A stretch of DNA of 64,000 nucleotides from Phytophthora sp. 'mugwort' (Eukaryota; Oomycota; Peronosporomycetes; Peronosporales; Peronosporaceae), in the NCBI GenBank assembly GCA_033558025.1, contig JAUCEF010000010.1:1761001-1825000 (forward strand), given 5' to 3'. The notes beneath the pieces are model-generated. The model saw only the letters and a program-made list of their open reading frames with translations, had not been told where the DNA came from and ran no database searches. Shown in pieces: positions 51,553-61,738 of this stretch (positions are counted from its first letter, which is position 1; the number at the start of each line of letters is the position of its first letter). The position numbers were made by a program, and so were the translations under genes.

Positions 51553-52704
51553 CTAACTGGAATATCCATTCATCGTCATAGGACTCTCCGAGCACGTGCT
51601 CATATCCGACGCTACGGACATGTCGAATACTGCGTTTTTCTTGTACACAAACTGCTCCCGAGCTGCTTCTTGGGTGTCCATCTGCGTCGTCTCCACCACG
51701 CACTTGACGCAGAACGTGACCTTGCGTTGAGCGAGCGTGAGGTCCGGGGCGATGAAACTCAGCTTTTTGATTAACTTGCACGAGCTGCACACAGCACCAA
51801 AGCATAACTTGCAAGTGTTCACAGCACCACCCAGTTTTGTCGCCTTGACACCTTTCGTACAGGTCACACAGAAAGGTTTGTACGCTGGTGTGCCGTTGTC
51901 ACGAGCTTCGCTTTGTCTGTGCTCCAGCAGCCACGCTAGCTTTTTCATCTGACCGCAGTAGGAATATTTGAGACCCGCCATCGTCGCCTGGACCATCCCC
52001 ATGACGGCCATCGCACGGATCATGTCACCACCCGGGTCCATGATTCCCGTGCCACGACAATCGGTCCGATCGGGTCCTTCTTGGTGGAAAATGCCACAGA
52101 ACGACATGTGACCACGCACTCGGTGTGGCAGTTCATGGGCTTGAGGGAAGCTCACGGAGTGGAACAAATGGTAGCCGACTCGCTCGCCATTTGCAAGGTG
52201 AAGGATACCGGTACTCTCAACGTAGACGTAGTCGCGATTACGGACGAGACCGATCGACGCGAAAGGGATGTCGATCTCCATCCACTTGACCACCACAGAT
52301 CGGAACGGGTCGTCCACGGTGGGTTCCACGACAGTCGCGAGTACAGCTGCAGTGTTGAAGTCGTTCAAGTACGACGACTTAATCCGCATCGACTCAATAG
52401 TCGGGTTGACAATGCCAAACATATTTTCATCGAGCGTGCCTGGTAGGGGTCCAACCATGAGTAGTTGCGGGAGTTTCGTGTTCGGGCTTGAAGACTTTCG
52501 CTCAAGGTACGACGTCGTCGGTCCCGACTTGGCGAACTTTTTCCAGCGCTGGAGGTCGACCTTTTTGTCAATGTTCAGATGCTCTTCGTACTCCTCGAAC
52601 TTGGCTATGATGATCTCGTCGGTGATTTCCACGAGCTTGGCACAGTCCTCAGCGGTGAGTGTGAGTTCTTCAAAGGGATTCATCGTGAAACGTTGATCGT
52701 TCAT
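51553..52704 (-). CDS. START-domain protein with C-terminal FYVE-like zinc finger (383 aa)
   Basis: The frame is open back to 52770 without ATG; ATG 52704 (MNDQRFTMNPFEELTLTAED) aligns with the ATG of the broken paralogue at 54371, so it is preferred. The START-like domain covers about 10-260, with landmarks RWKKFAKSGPTTSYLERK, PLPGTLDENMFG, RIKSSYLNDF, VKWMEIDIPFASIGLVRNRD and GIMDPGGDMIRAMAVMGMVQ. The finger at about 275-332 has CVTC, CKLC, CSSC and CVKC pairs without the RRHHCR signature. Expected to bind a lipid, with the ligand unknown. The Ser-rich tail is about 50 residues. A rearranged paralogue lies 860 bp upstream. Confidence 0.82.
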   Translation of the reverse strand: MNDQRFTMNPFEELTLTAEDCAKLVEITDEIIIAKFEEYEEHLNIDKKVDLQRWKKFAKSGPTTSYLERKSSSPNTKLPQLLMVGPLPGTLDENMFGIVNPTIESMRIKSSYLNDFNTAAVLATVVEPTVDDPFRSVVVKWMEIDIPFASIGLVRNRDYVYVESTGILHLANGERVGYHLFHSVSFPQAHELPHRVRGHMSFCGIFHQEGPDRTDCRGTGIMDPGGDMIRAMAVMGMVQATMAGLKYSYCGQMKKLAWLLEHRQSEARDNGTPAYKPFCVTCTKGVKATKLGGAVNTCKLCFGAVCSSCKLIKKLSFIAPDLTLAQRKVTFCVKCVVETTQMDTQEAAREQFVYKKNAVFDMSVASDMSTCSESPMTMNGYSS

Positions 52705-53080
52705 GCTCAATGCGTCGCAAATTGACGAATGAATTGAATCCTTGTCGTCAAGACTGACGGAAGGGCGCACACGGAGCGCAGCAGCTGCTGGGAAGTTTTC
52801 CCGGGCTCTTGGCAGAAAGAAGTTTAGCTTTTATACGGTACCGTATGATCAATCAGATGTCCTTCATCCTCAGCTGTGAGGCGTCTTTAACCTTGTCTTT
52901 TCGATAGGTTCTTATGATGGCCCGGTTCAGAGTCGAAACCTTATTACCGAAGCCAGATAGCGAACTCCTGCCTGAAAGCCACAAGTACTGTACCGAACGA
53001 ACAGAAAGAGACAGGGATCTCTGTGATGACATCCGTGAGATCTGTCAAATCGATTCCTCACCGGAAATGTTATCGGTGAA
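52705..53080. other. Promoter-side spacer
   Basis: Upstream of the START gene; no coding feature. The repeat arrays begin just to the right. Confidence 0.4.
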
Positions 53081-53086
53081 CTATTA

Positions 53087-53181
53087 GTTTTGCACGTTTA
53101 GTTTAATCTAAACGTGCAAAACCGCGTTTTAAACTAAACGTGCAAAACCGCGTTTTAAACTAAACGTGCAAAACCGCGTTT
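53087..53181. repeat. 26-bp tandem repeat with one inverted copy
   Basis: Unit TAAACGTGCAAAACCGCGTT plus TTAAAC occurs at 53109-53134 and 53135-53160 with a partial third copy at 53161-53181. The first 20 bases (53087-53106) are an inverted copy covering the unit junction, so the left end can snap back onto the array. Confidence 0.85.
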
Positions 53182-53232
53182 GTATCAGCGTTCGTCAGCA
53201 CTCTCTGCAAATGATTCGATTGTCTACTTAGA

Positions 53233-53450
53233 GAACGTGCTGCGATGGTGAACAAAGCCTTTAATAAAACAGAGGTTGATGGTGAGCTGATCCCTTTAAG
53301 CCTGACACCTTTAAGCCTTAAAGGGGTCAGTTCACCATCGCGCGCGCACGTTGTAAAGCCTTAAAGGGGTCAGTTCACCATCGCCCCGCACGTTCTTAAT
53401 CCCTAAAACTTTTAGTGAAAGGGGTCAGCTCACCATCGTCGCGCACGTTG
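53233..53450. repeat. Array of direct and inverted copies of a 40-45 bp unit
   Basis: The core AAAGGGGTCAG(T/C)TCACCATCG followed by GCACGTT after a short variable gap occurs three times in direct orientation, near 53320-53352, 53363-53394 and 53418-53449. Two reverse copies precede them (near 53233-53252 and 53277-53297). All share the GCACGTT or AACGTGC element that is also in the neighbouring 26-bp array. Confidence 0.75.
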
Positions 53451-53565
53451 AAGTTTAAGCTACGGATTGGCCTGTTGGCGATATAACTTTAGAGAATTTA
53501 TTTGCATCTTGAAACATCATTACAACCTAATCCATTATTACGCGGCAGTATAGAGATGTCAACTA

Positions 53566-54880
53566 TTAGGAGGCGATACCGCCGTGAGATCCACTAGAGC
53601 TCGTCACGTCAGAGCCTGAGCTCACATCGGAGACGACAGAGGAACCATAGACGCTTGCATGGACGGGATTCTTGTAGACAAACTGCTGTCGTGCAGCTTC
53701 CAGCGTGTCCATACAGGTAGCCTCGGGTAGACACTTGTGACCTTGCGCTGAGCCAGTTCCAGTGATAAAGAAATTGAGCTTTATCACTCCAGACCTTGAA
53801 CTGGCTCAGCACAAGGTCATTTTCTGCGTCAAGTGTCTATTCGAGGCTACCAAAAATTGATAAAGCTCAATTTCTTTAAGATCTTGCACGTGCAATAAAG
53901 CGCTCCATAGCACAATTTGCACGTGCTGCTCGACTTGCCTATATTCAATCTCGACTTCGTGATCGGTTTGGAGCACGTTAGACACACCGGTTCTGCGACG
54001 GGAGCTCCTCGTTCTTTTTGCTTGGGTACGCCGCTGCTCGAGCAGCCACGCCAGCTTCTTCATCTCACCGCAGTACGAATACTTGAAACCCGCCATGGTC
54101 TCCTAGACCATCCCCATAACGGCCATAGTACGGATCATATCACCTCCAGGGTCCATGATTCCCGTACTGCGACAGTCTGTTTGATCAGGTCCTTCTTGGT
54201 GGAAAATACCACAAAATGACATGTTGCCACGCACTCGGTTCGGCAGATCCGGAGCTTCTGGGAACTGAACGGAGTGGAACAAGTGATAGCCTACGCGCTC
54301 GCCGTTCTGGATTCGAAGAACGCCCGTACTGTCGACATCGACGTAACCTGCGTGGAATAGCCCCAGAGCGATGGACAACGGGCGCTTCACGGTGAATCTC
54401 TTCGGAGACTCGACGCTGTCTGCTGCTGAACGTGCCAAGGTCGTGGCAATCGCGGATGAGCTGGTACTTGCCATGTTTGAGGAGTACCACGACCACCTGA
54501 ACATCGGCAAGACTGTCGACCTCACACGCTGGAAAAAGCTTATACAATCCGGCACGACCACGTCGTACCTCGAACGGAAGAATGCCAACCCCGACTCCAA
54601 GCTACCCGCGCTGCTAATGATCGGTTCGCTACCAGGAACTCTGGAGGAAAACTTTGTTTGGGCTTGTGAGTCCAACACTGGAAGCCATGCGCATCAAGTC
54701 GTCGTACTTGAACGACTTCAGTGCAGCGGCTGTCCTCGCGACGATCGTGGAGCCTACGGTAGAGGAACCGTTCCGATCAGGCATAGTCAAGTGGATGGAG
54801 ATCGACATTCCAGGTGCCTCCATTGGCATCGTACGCAATCGCGACTGCGAAATGACATTTTGCGAGATTTTTAATAGCGA
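53566..54880. pseudogene. START/FYVE-like paralogue scrambled by inversions
   Basis: This is a broken relative of the 51553-52704 gene. Its N-terminal half lies on the plus strand (54371-54850, MDNGRFTVNLFGDSTLSAAE through VKWMEIDIPGASIGIVRNRD, with one frameshift near 54653). The sequence that should follow lies on the minus strand, from about 54354 down (YVDVDSTGVLRIQNGERVGY) through SYCGEMKKLAWLLEQ and on to a Ser/Gly-rich tail ending at 53566. Inside that half a piece of about 90 bases, 53762-53851, is again on the plus strand (KKLSFITPDLELAQHKVIFC). Stops and frameshifts also occur. It reads as a dead tandem copy with nested inversions. Confidence 0.8.
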
Positions 54881-55836
54881 CTGGACTAGACATTTCGGGG
54901 CGAGTGTTTAATATTATCCTACAGTAGTAGCGCGGAGAATACTGACAACATCTGCTCTATGCCATCTAACGATGTCAGGTGAAGTCCAGACTGACTGACG
55001 ATCCAGTCTTATCCGAACATTGGTGAAAATCGAAAAACTTCAACAGAACATTGGAAATCTCAAGTACGTGCAGCTCCATGCGGCCTAATAAGTCATGGAG
55101 CGTAATGTGAGTTGACTGTTGCTGTTTTTATCTCAATACGATAACTTGCTTCGAAAAAGAAAATATTGGCACGTCACTGAAATAGTTTGCATGCTGGAGA
55201 CAAAAATATGCATGTATTTGACGAATGTTTTTGCGAACGCGAAAAAAATCTTAAAAATCTAGGCCAACACTGCATGATGGCGTCTACTTACTTCCGCAAC
55301 ATCCATGACCGCCTCATTCTCCGTTCACTATGACGCCGTCAAGTCACCAGGCAAGTTTGTGACTTTTTATGTCGTCCTAGAGAGCCGGCTAGCTATTTTC
55401 GATAGTGGTTTTACCTTAGGAATAATGTATTTGCCAATGTCAAGCTACAATTACTGACTCGATGAGGTGCTAAATGTCAATGCACTCGTATTTTTCAAAG
55501 GGCCTAAATAGCCCACTTCATGTCCTAAACGGCTCTTCTAGATAAAAATAACCCGAGTATGCTACTCGAGTATAAACTAACCTCTCGGACACTGGAGGAG
55601 GGGCGTCTCGAGCTCCAGAAGCTCTGTCAGAGCCATCTCAGTTTCTTGGTACGTGCCGCCTAGCGGTCCGAAACATAACCTGCACATACTTATGAAGCCA
55701 ACGGATTTATAGTTCCTTCGATTTTGCTACAAACCCACGCACTTGATCGATTAGCCGTAGTACGCGTACTTCAAACCTTGCGAGCGTTGCGTGCTCCTAA
55801 AATGTTCCGCAGTGCGTAGTAAGCAAAGCAAGCTTC
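54881..55836. other. No gene recognised
   Basis: About 1 kb, AT-rich in the middle, only short frames. Its right end is the 3' flank of the acetyltransferase-PhzF gene. Confidence 0.45.
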
Positions 55837-57393
55837 CTACGGCGACGTAGATAGCTGGCCACGCAACACAATCACACCTTCGCCCTTGAGCAACACACGA
55901 CCCGGTCCAGCTGCCTCGAGATCCAACGTTAAGTAACCTCCACGGACAGGCGTGACCTGTTGTGCTTTGATCGTCGTCTTGTCAAGCAGCGCGGCCCAGT
56001 ACGGTCCAAGTGCGCAATGCGCACTCCCCGTGACCGGATCTTCGTTTACGCCAATACGAGGGGCAAAGAACCGGCTTTGAATGTCAATGCTCGACCCATT
56101 TTCTTGAGGCATTTCAGCAGTAACCGCGAAGCCACGTACGTGAGACTTTGTAAGTTGCACGAAATCCGGCTTAAGTGCGGAAAAAGCTTCGGGTGTCACG
56201 CGGATAAGCAAATCCGTAGTAGCTTTCTTCACGTCGACAATGGCATTCGGCTGGACACCCAAAGCTGAGGCCAGTTCCTCCACAACCACACTCGATCCTG
56301 TAGGCTCAGTCGGCTGTTCCGGAAAGTCCATCAGTACGAGCAACTGGTGCGTGTCAGGCTGCACCTCAAAGCGACACACTAAAACTCCACTCAATGTGTG
56401 AAAATGAACCGTTTGGCTCGTCGTCACGTGGCCAGTGTCGTGCAATGCGAACACCGTAGACAAAGTCGCATGTCCACAAAGCTTCACCTCCGTCCCTGAT
56501 AAATTAACAAAGCATCAGCAACTAAGTGAATGTTCGAGAATTTTAATGAAACAAACGCGTCAAGACCTGGAGTGAACCATCGCAGATCGTACTCGACAAT
56601 GTCTTTAGGAGTCTTGACGCTACGGTCGCGAGGTGCAGTGTATGCTGTCTCGCTCAAGTTGTTCTCCATAGCTACTCGCTGCATCCATTCTGAAGCTCCC
56701 GGCTTGTGATACGCAGCGGGTGACAGCAGCACCACAGCCGCCGGGTTGCCCTGAAAAGGTTCGCTCGAGAATGCGTCCACCTAACAGAGCCAAAGTCAGC
56801 ATCAGCAAAGTATCATAACCAATATAAATAATCACCTCAAGTAAGCTCACCTGAATTATCGGCGGCAGTCTCGCGTTCTCGCAATCCAACACCAATTCAA
56901 GCCACGGGTCTTGACCGTGCACGACGGGCGACAGTCTTGTGACGGAGAAGCCGCAGTTCACATAAAAGCCTACCAAATAGGCCTTGGAGATCAGCATGAT
57001 GCGCTTCACTTGAGGCTGTGAGCCAAGGATGACGCCAACGTATCGCTTGAGCATCTGCGCGGCAAGTCCTTGACGTCGAAACGCCGGGTCCACCACCACC
57101 GAGTGGATGCAGAGCAGCGATCCGTGCGCATCGTGTTGACTCATTGACTCGTCGTCCAGCTCGTCCCTGGCAGTCAACGTGCCATTGACGAAGCCCACGA
57201 GAGTCTCGGACTGCTTGTCCTCACTGGACAAATATCCCACCCAGAAGAAGGGACCGGCAGTTTTCTGCCGGAAGCGGATGCCCGACTCGGTGGCCGCCTC
57301 GTCAGAAGGGTAGGAAGCCGCCTCCATCGCTACAACGCGACGGATATCATCTTCTTCGCTCAAGGGGGCGAGGCAGAGGTGGTTTGAGGACAT
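55837..57393 (-). CDS. GNAT acetyltransferase-PhzF fusion protein, 3 exons
   Basis: Exons 57393-56851, 56780-56567 and 56495-55837, with GTGAGC...TTAG and GTCTTG...TCAG introns of 70 and 71 bp, give 471 residues. Residues 1-175 are a GNAT domain of the AANAT-like type, with the acetyl-CoA loop DPAFRRQGLAAQMLKRYVG and a C-terminal FYVNCGFSVT. The chain LPPIIQ at the end of exon 1 runs across a phase 0 intron into VDAFSSEPFQGNPAAVVLLS, which is the canonical start strand of PhzF. PhzF features follow: NNLSETA with the catalytic-position Glu225, RWFTPG, EVKLCGHATLS, DPVTGSAHC. PhzF-fold enzymes are isomerases or epimerases of varied substrates. An initiator-like element 15 bp upstream supports ATG 57393. 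Confidence 0.85.
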
Positions 57394-57396
57394 GGT

Positions 57397-57410
57397 AAAG
57401 TGTCGAATGA
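57397..57410 (-). promoter_or_regulatory. Oomycete initiator-like element
   Basis: On the minus strand TCATTCGACACTTT fits the oomycete initiator consensus (TCATTYBNCWNTTT) at every position. It ends three bases before the ATG at 57393, implying a very short leader and arguing against the in-frame ATG at 57453. Confidence 0.6.
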
Positions 57411-57624
57411 TACAGCTCCTCAAGAGCTCCGATAGTGATTTCTTGACGTGCATGACTCTGAAGTAGCAACCATTGCATTGATAGTTAGTATGGTTGGTTT
57501 GTGTGTACAATGCGCAAGTTGATGAAAGAGGTTGAATGAGAGATGAAATGAGTGTACCACTTTATATTTTTCTTGTGGCAAGCAAGGATTGGTAGTAGAG
57601 TAGAGTAGTATCATAGTACAATAT

Positions 57625-57672
57625 ACTACTATTACTACTACTACTATTGATACTACTATTGATACTACTATC
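57625..57672. repeat. ACT/TAC trinucleotide microsatellite
   Basis: Runs of ACT with interspersed ATTGAT interruptions, upstream of the acetyltransferase-PhzF gene. Confidence 0.85.
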
Positions 57673-58264
57673 CATATATTTTCAAAGTGAGTGCGCTACT
57701 GTCCAGTACCACTAACGGATTTACCAAATAATATACACTATCGCATTACAGTACCCTTCTTGACTTCTAGAACGTTCTTTTTCTCATTATACCGTTCCAA
57801 TTATAATACCGTTGTGAATATTAAACCCATAGCAATACTGGTAATCACATCTACCTCACTTTTCAAATTGCCCTGAACAAGCCGCACCCAACTTCCCAAG
57901 TGGCATCCATGGCGCCGAAGCGAACCTCGAAGACTAACCTGGAGAACGCGAAGTGAGTGAATGGATCTAGGGGCCAGGCGGCGGCGTGCGTACTCGTACA
58001 CTGCGGCACTTTTAAGGGAGAATTGGGGTGGAAGGGTTCAGCGATGATTACCGTAGGCACATTTCGAAGCACGATGTCTACGGAAATCTTTTCCAAACTA
58101 AGTGGTTTAGTCAAGAGGAGGGTATGGAAGAAGGGCTGGGAGATATTGCCGAAGACAACGCGGACATTTAAGGTGAGATCTTTGATGAACTAGTTGTTGA
58201 TTAAGCTAACGAAATAATAAAGCTTTTCGGACGGCATTTATCAACTTTTGATTTAAAAGTGTTG
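57673..58264. other. No clear gene
   Basis: A short frame from ATG 57909 (MAPKRTSKTNLENAK) ends at once in a GTGAGT that could be a donor site, but no convincing second exon was found. A further frame at 57957-58193 has no recognisable motif. Confidence 0.35.
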
Positions 58265-58391
58265 ATGTAAACAACATACTTATTTGGTGGTTTCAGTTTT
58301 CCGTCTGTGTGATCTCTGCGCGGCTCGAACCCGACCTCTGTTGATTGGCCGACAGCCTGCTACACCACTCCACCAATGCCGTTGTTTACAT
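58265..58391 (-). repeat. tRNA-like (SINE-type) element between 11-bp inverted repeats
   Basis: On the minus strand the segment 58382-58300 contains TGGTGGAGTGG, a good RNA polymerase III A box, and GGTTCGAGCC, a good B box about 45 bases on. The anticodon stem and T stem do not pair properly, so it is not a working tRNA. The segment is bracketed by perfect 11-bp inverted repeats ATGTAAACAAC (58265-58275) and GTTGTTTACAT (58381-58391). Confidence 0.45.
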
Positions 58392-58929
58392 TCTAATTTT
58401 ATGCTTTTCGTATAAACCTTGTCGAATAGTGTACCTTCGTAGAAATTTGAGGAGCACTATTCTCTTATAATACCGTATACTATTTGGTAGAATCCGTTAG
58501 TATATATTTAAGTCGGTAGGAGTAATTACTACTGAATTTATTACTTTTGGGGTACGAAAGAAAGGGCGCGCACGCACGTTGCGATCTTGGCTTATATTCT
58601 GGCTCTATCCATCATTTCTGGACCCCCGTCTCGAGCCACAACAAAATGAAGTGCGCGAAGAGTGGCTGTTTCTAAAGTAAGTTGGAGGTGACGTCTCCAT
58701 GCAGTGTCTGCGATCGTCCAGTGCATCACTTGTGCATAACGAGCTCTGCACCAAGGCAGAACTCTCAAAAAGGTAGTGCTGCCCGCTCCAAGTGTATTAG
58801 TCAATGATAACCACGAGCGATTAGTTTCTGCAGTCGCAAGTGTGTCAAGAAGTACTTTAAAAGTATTGGTGCTTCCTGCGATTGAACTTCGAAGATGTTG
58901 GTTCTTCCAGTGAGTTGACGCCGAGCAGC
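58392..58929. other. No gene recognised
   Basis: AT-rich then mixed; short frames only. May contain the left end of the second hAT element. Confidence 0.35.
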
Positions 58930-60720
58930 ATGTCGGGAACGCCGAATAGTTCGTCAGGAATATCGGCGTCAAGCCAGGCTACGATGATTGACCTCTGGAA
59001 TGAAGACTAAGAGGAGAAGGCGGAGGCTACAAACGATATTCCAGAGGAGATCAGCAACAGCCTCCAAGTGAATGACCTCGTCTGGCAGAAGATTCACATG
59101 CTCGACAAGAAGGTATCGTACAGAGGCAAAGAGTTCACCCATATTTGCCTCGAGTGTTTGAAGGTAAAAGCATGAAGAGAGTCGCTCTGTAATGCTGGAA
59201 TACGACGAACGCGAATTGCATTTAGTGTCCGCTCACAAGGACCACCCGGAGGCAAGGAAAAGAACGCCGGCTAAATCGAGCGAGTCGCTTCACGGTGAAG
59301 ATGAACACGGTGGCTAAAAAAGATGGGAATCGCAAACACACTAGTGAGTCAAAGCACCACGTGTCAAACGCCAGACGCCGCAAGTTAATCAAGTCAAAGT
59401 CACAGCCCACGTCACTCGGTGGTTGATTCACGACGATTAGTCGTTTTAATATTGTAGCTATCACAATCTTACTGACGTATTATCTTTCTAGGCCTGCCTT
59501 ACAACATGATCGCCACTCCGGCCTTCCGTGACCTCCTGACAGGAATAATAGGAAGCCCAAACGTGTCTGTACCCTCGCACAAGACCAACAATGAAATCCT
59601 TGACAAAATTTACTACTCTTTTCAGGCGGACACGAAATAACTATTGGTGAACGAGTTCAAGGAGCTTACGAGACAAGTTTTCTTACACTTGAACACGATC
59701 TGTGCACAAACAAGGCCAAAAACCATAGTTGGTACTTCGTGTGGGTTTATCGACATCAATGGAGGCCGCACAAGCTAGCCCTTCTCGCCCAGGTCAAAAA
59801 CGATGGTCACGACTCAGAGGGGGTCGCAGGTCTGCTGGATGATGAAGAAACGGAGGTACGGGTAAGATGTGGAGACTATGGTCCGCTTTACCATATCGAA
59901 CTCAGCGTCAGGAGCGCGTGTTATCCAAGCAGCTTGACTCAACATTGCAAAAAACGATTGTGCGATGCACGCACTCAATCTATGTATCGGGTACGGGATT
60001 GGTTTGAAAGCGAATGTGCGGAATAAGTACATACCAGACCAAAGAGGCAAATAATTCGAAGGGTTCACAAAAAAAGAAGATTGTGGTAACCGAGGGAGGT
60101 TCTTTTCTGAGAGTAGCGCTGTTATCCGAAAAATGCGCTGGTTGAACAATTAGTTTGCTTCCAGTCGATCTCCCGAGCGCATCGAAAACTTAAAGAAGTG
60201 CAAGCGTTCTATCAGTTGCCTCAGCTGGCGGCTATGGTGGATATCGACGTGCGCGTGGCATCGACGATCAAGTTATTCAGGCGTTTTTTAATCAACTATC
60301 CAGCATTCAACGCACTTTTCCAGAGGGCTGACTTAACGAAGACGGAAAAGAAAGTTTTCACCAATGTAACGTCTGCAGAATGGGAGTTGGTGGTACAATT
60401 AGAAGCGATATGCAGCGGATAGCAGATCTCGCACTAGTAGAGACGCAGTCGTCTACTGTGCTCTCGTCCACGATGTACGTCCTTCTGCGAGTTGCTTTTG
60501 CCCGGATGAATTCTTACAATTTTTCGGTGTATTCGCTGAACGGAACCCGCAAATCTCAAACTAACGGGAAATGTTTTGCCCGGCATCAGATCACGTTACC
60601 GGACTTGAGTGCGTTGGTTCAACGATGTATTAAGCGGACATTACATCAGGTAGCTTTCCGTCTTCCTCAGCCGTCAGTGGCGATGGGTATGGTATTATGG
60701 TTGGATCCACGAACAAAGCA
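58930..60720 (+). mobile_element. hAT-family transposon remnant (copy 2), truncated
   Basis: Begins with ATG 58930 (MSGTPNSSSGISASSQATMI), a Ser-rich start, then YRGKEFTHICLECL near 59119-59160, a worn BED-type finger. Further fragments follow in order: AFRDLLTGIIGSPNV near 59523-59568, a CAMHALNLCIGYGIGLKANV phrase near 59960-60020, RVASTIKLFRRFLINYPAFN near 60250-60310, LALVETQSSTVLSSTMYVLL near 60426-60490, and VAMGMVLWLDPRTK at 60679-60720, the conserved hAT LDPRxK block. Several stops and a frameshift near 60415. The transposase then stops matching, and unrelated virus-like coding begins in the same frame. The hAT C-terminal dimerisation part is missing from the window. Confidence 0.65.
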
Positions 60721-61431
60721 ACCCTATGGCGAGGCTCAGAAACGATATGAAGCCGCTAAGGGCGTTGTGAGAGGTTCAAACTCAAAATCATTAAGATCAG
60801 CTCTGAAGGCCGCTCAATCAGCGATGAGAGCTACGAAATCAATATATAATTCTAAAGCTAAGCGATATCCTGACGCTCTCTCTAAATTAGAGGGACGTGG
60901 CCTAAGAGGTGTGGGTGTAACTCCACTGGATGGAGTCCTCCGACGCGGTCGTACTTACAATCTCAATGAGATCCAGGGTTTAGCAACTCCAAGCGCATAC
61001 AAATATCGTCAGCTTGGTAGCAGGTACATACGTTTACCTGATCTGGATGCAAAGACACGCGTGATTGTACAACCAAATCGAAGGAAATGCGGCCTAAATG
61101 CAATATCAGCGATAGTCTCCAAGCTATGATCAGGACCCTTGTGTATAAGCAGCACATTGACCAAGCTGCTTATGATAAGCTCAGTATCGGCGACAAAAAA
61201 ATGTTTTAGGAGATTCTTGCCATCACACATATCCAGTATAATTTCCACGGCAAGCTCACGGACCCACTTGAGACCCTTCGAGCTGAGTATGATAAGCAAA
61301 AGGGCGAGCTTGACTTAGGAAACGATAATCCAAGCATCATTAAACAGCTGAAATCGCTCACTGTGGATATGGACAGCAATCAATTGATTGATGATAAAGA
61401 ATTTAAGCAAATTATAACGCGCCTACTATAA
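60721..61431 (+). pseudogene. Virus-like gene, broken by a frameshift and a stop
   Basis: Follows the hAT block in frame. The first part (QPYGEAQKRYEAAKGVVRGS onward) is Lys/Arg/Ala-rich and helical, then turns into NEIQGLATPSAYKYRQLGSR and IRLPDLDAKTRVIV. A frame change near 61075 leads to a second part with a stop at 61207-61209 and then EYDKQKGELDLGNDNPSIIK and a stop at 61429. The KGELxxGNDNPxxxKxL pattern recalls small proteins of Polinton-like or other double-stranded DNA viruses of protists, from memory and unverified. It looks like one gene with two lesions. Confidence 0.45.
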
Positions 61432-61438
61432 ATCAAGC

Positions 61439-61702
61439 ATGTTCTTCTTTAATCCCCGCATCATTTCGAGCTCAACTGGCAGCTATGGCGATAACTTTGA
61501 TTTCAACGTCGCTGAGCTAAAAGCTATCATGAAGAATCTAATCATCCATGATCGACCTCAGAAGACACAGGTAGCTGTTTGGGCAACAGATTTATATAAA
61601 AATAACAAGAAGGTGGAAGTATCGACTCATACTGAGGGAGGACGCATGTGGGCTTACCAACCAAAGAAAAAAACGAAAACTGTGAAGACGTTTAAGCTTT
61701 AA
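61439..61702 (+). CDS. Small basic virus-like ORF, unrecognised (87 aa)
   Basis: ATG 61439, only seven bases after the preceding stop, MFFFNPRIISSSTGSYGDNF through a Lys-rich end (KKKTKTVKTFKL). Intact. The tight spacing to its neighbour is viral or prokaryote-like rather than oomycete-like. No function recognised. Confidence 0.45.
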   Translation: MFFFNPRIISSSTGSYGDNFDFNVAELKAIMKNLIIHDRPQKTQVAVWATDLYKNNKKVEVSTHTEGGRMWAYQPKKKTKTVKTFKL

Positions 61703-61704
61703 GC

Positions 61705-61727
61705 CTCGCGGGTCAGCGACCCCACGC
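61705..61727. terminator. Hairpin between convergent virus-like genes
   Basis: GGGTC and GACCC form a five-base stem with an AGC loop in the 36-base gap between the plus-strand stop at 61702 and the minus-strand stop at 61739. It may mark transcript ends from both sides. Confidence 0.35.
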
Positions 61728-61738
61728 CCCACATGTCG

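Noticed and set aside
53087..53181. CRISPR-like short repeats
   Set aside because: Copies are contiguous without spacers, include an inverted copy, and the genome is eukaryotic.
57394..57453. Upstream ATG at 57453 as the start of the fusion gene
   Set aside because: A full initiator match at 57397-57410 would place the transcript start downstream of it.
56484..57510. Two separate genes, an acetyltransferase and a PhzF protein
   Set aside because: The PhzF part has no own start and needs the last residues of the acetyltransferase exon; the phase 0 splice joins them in frame.
58300..58382. Functional tRNA gene on the minus strand
   Set aside because: A and B boxes fit, but the anticodon and T stems do not pair and no 7-base anticodon loop can be drawn.
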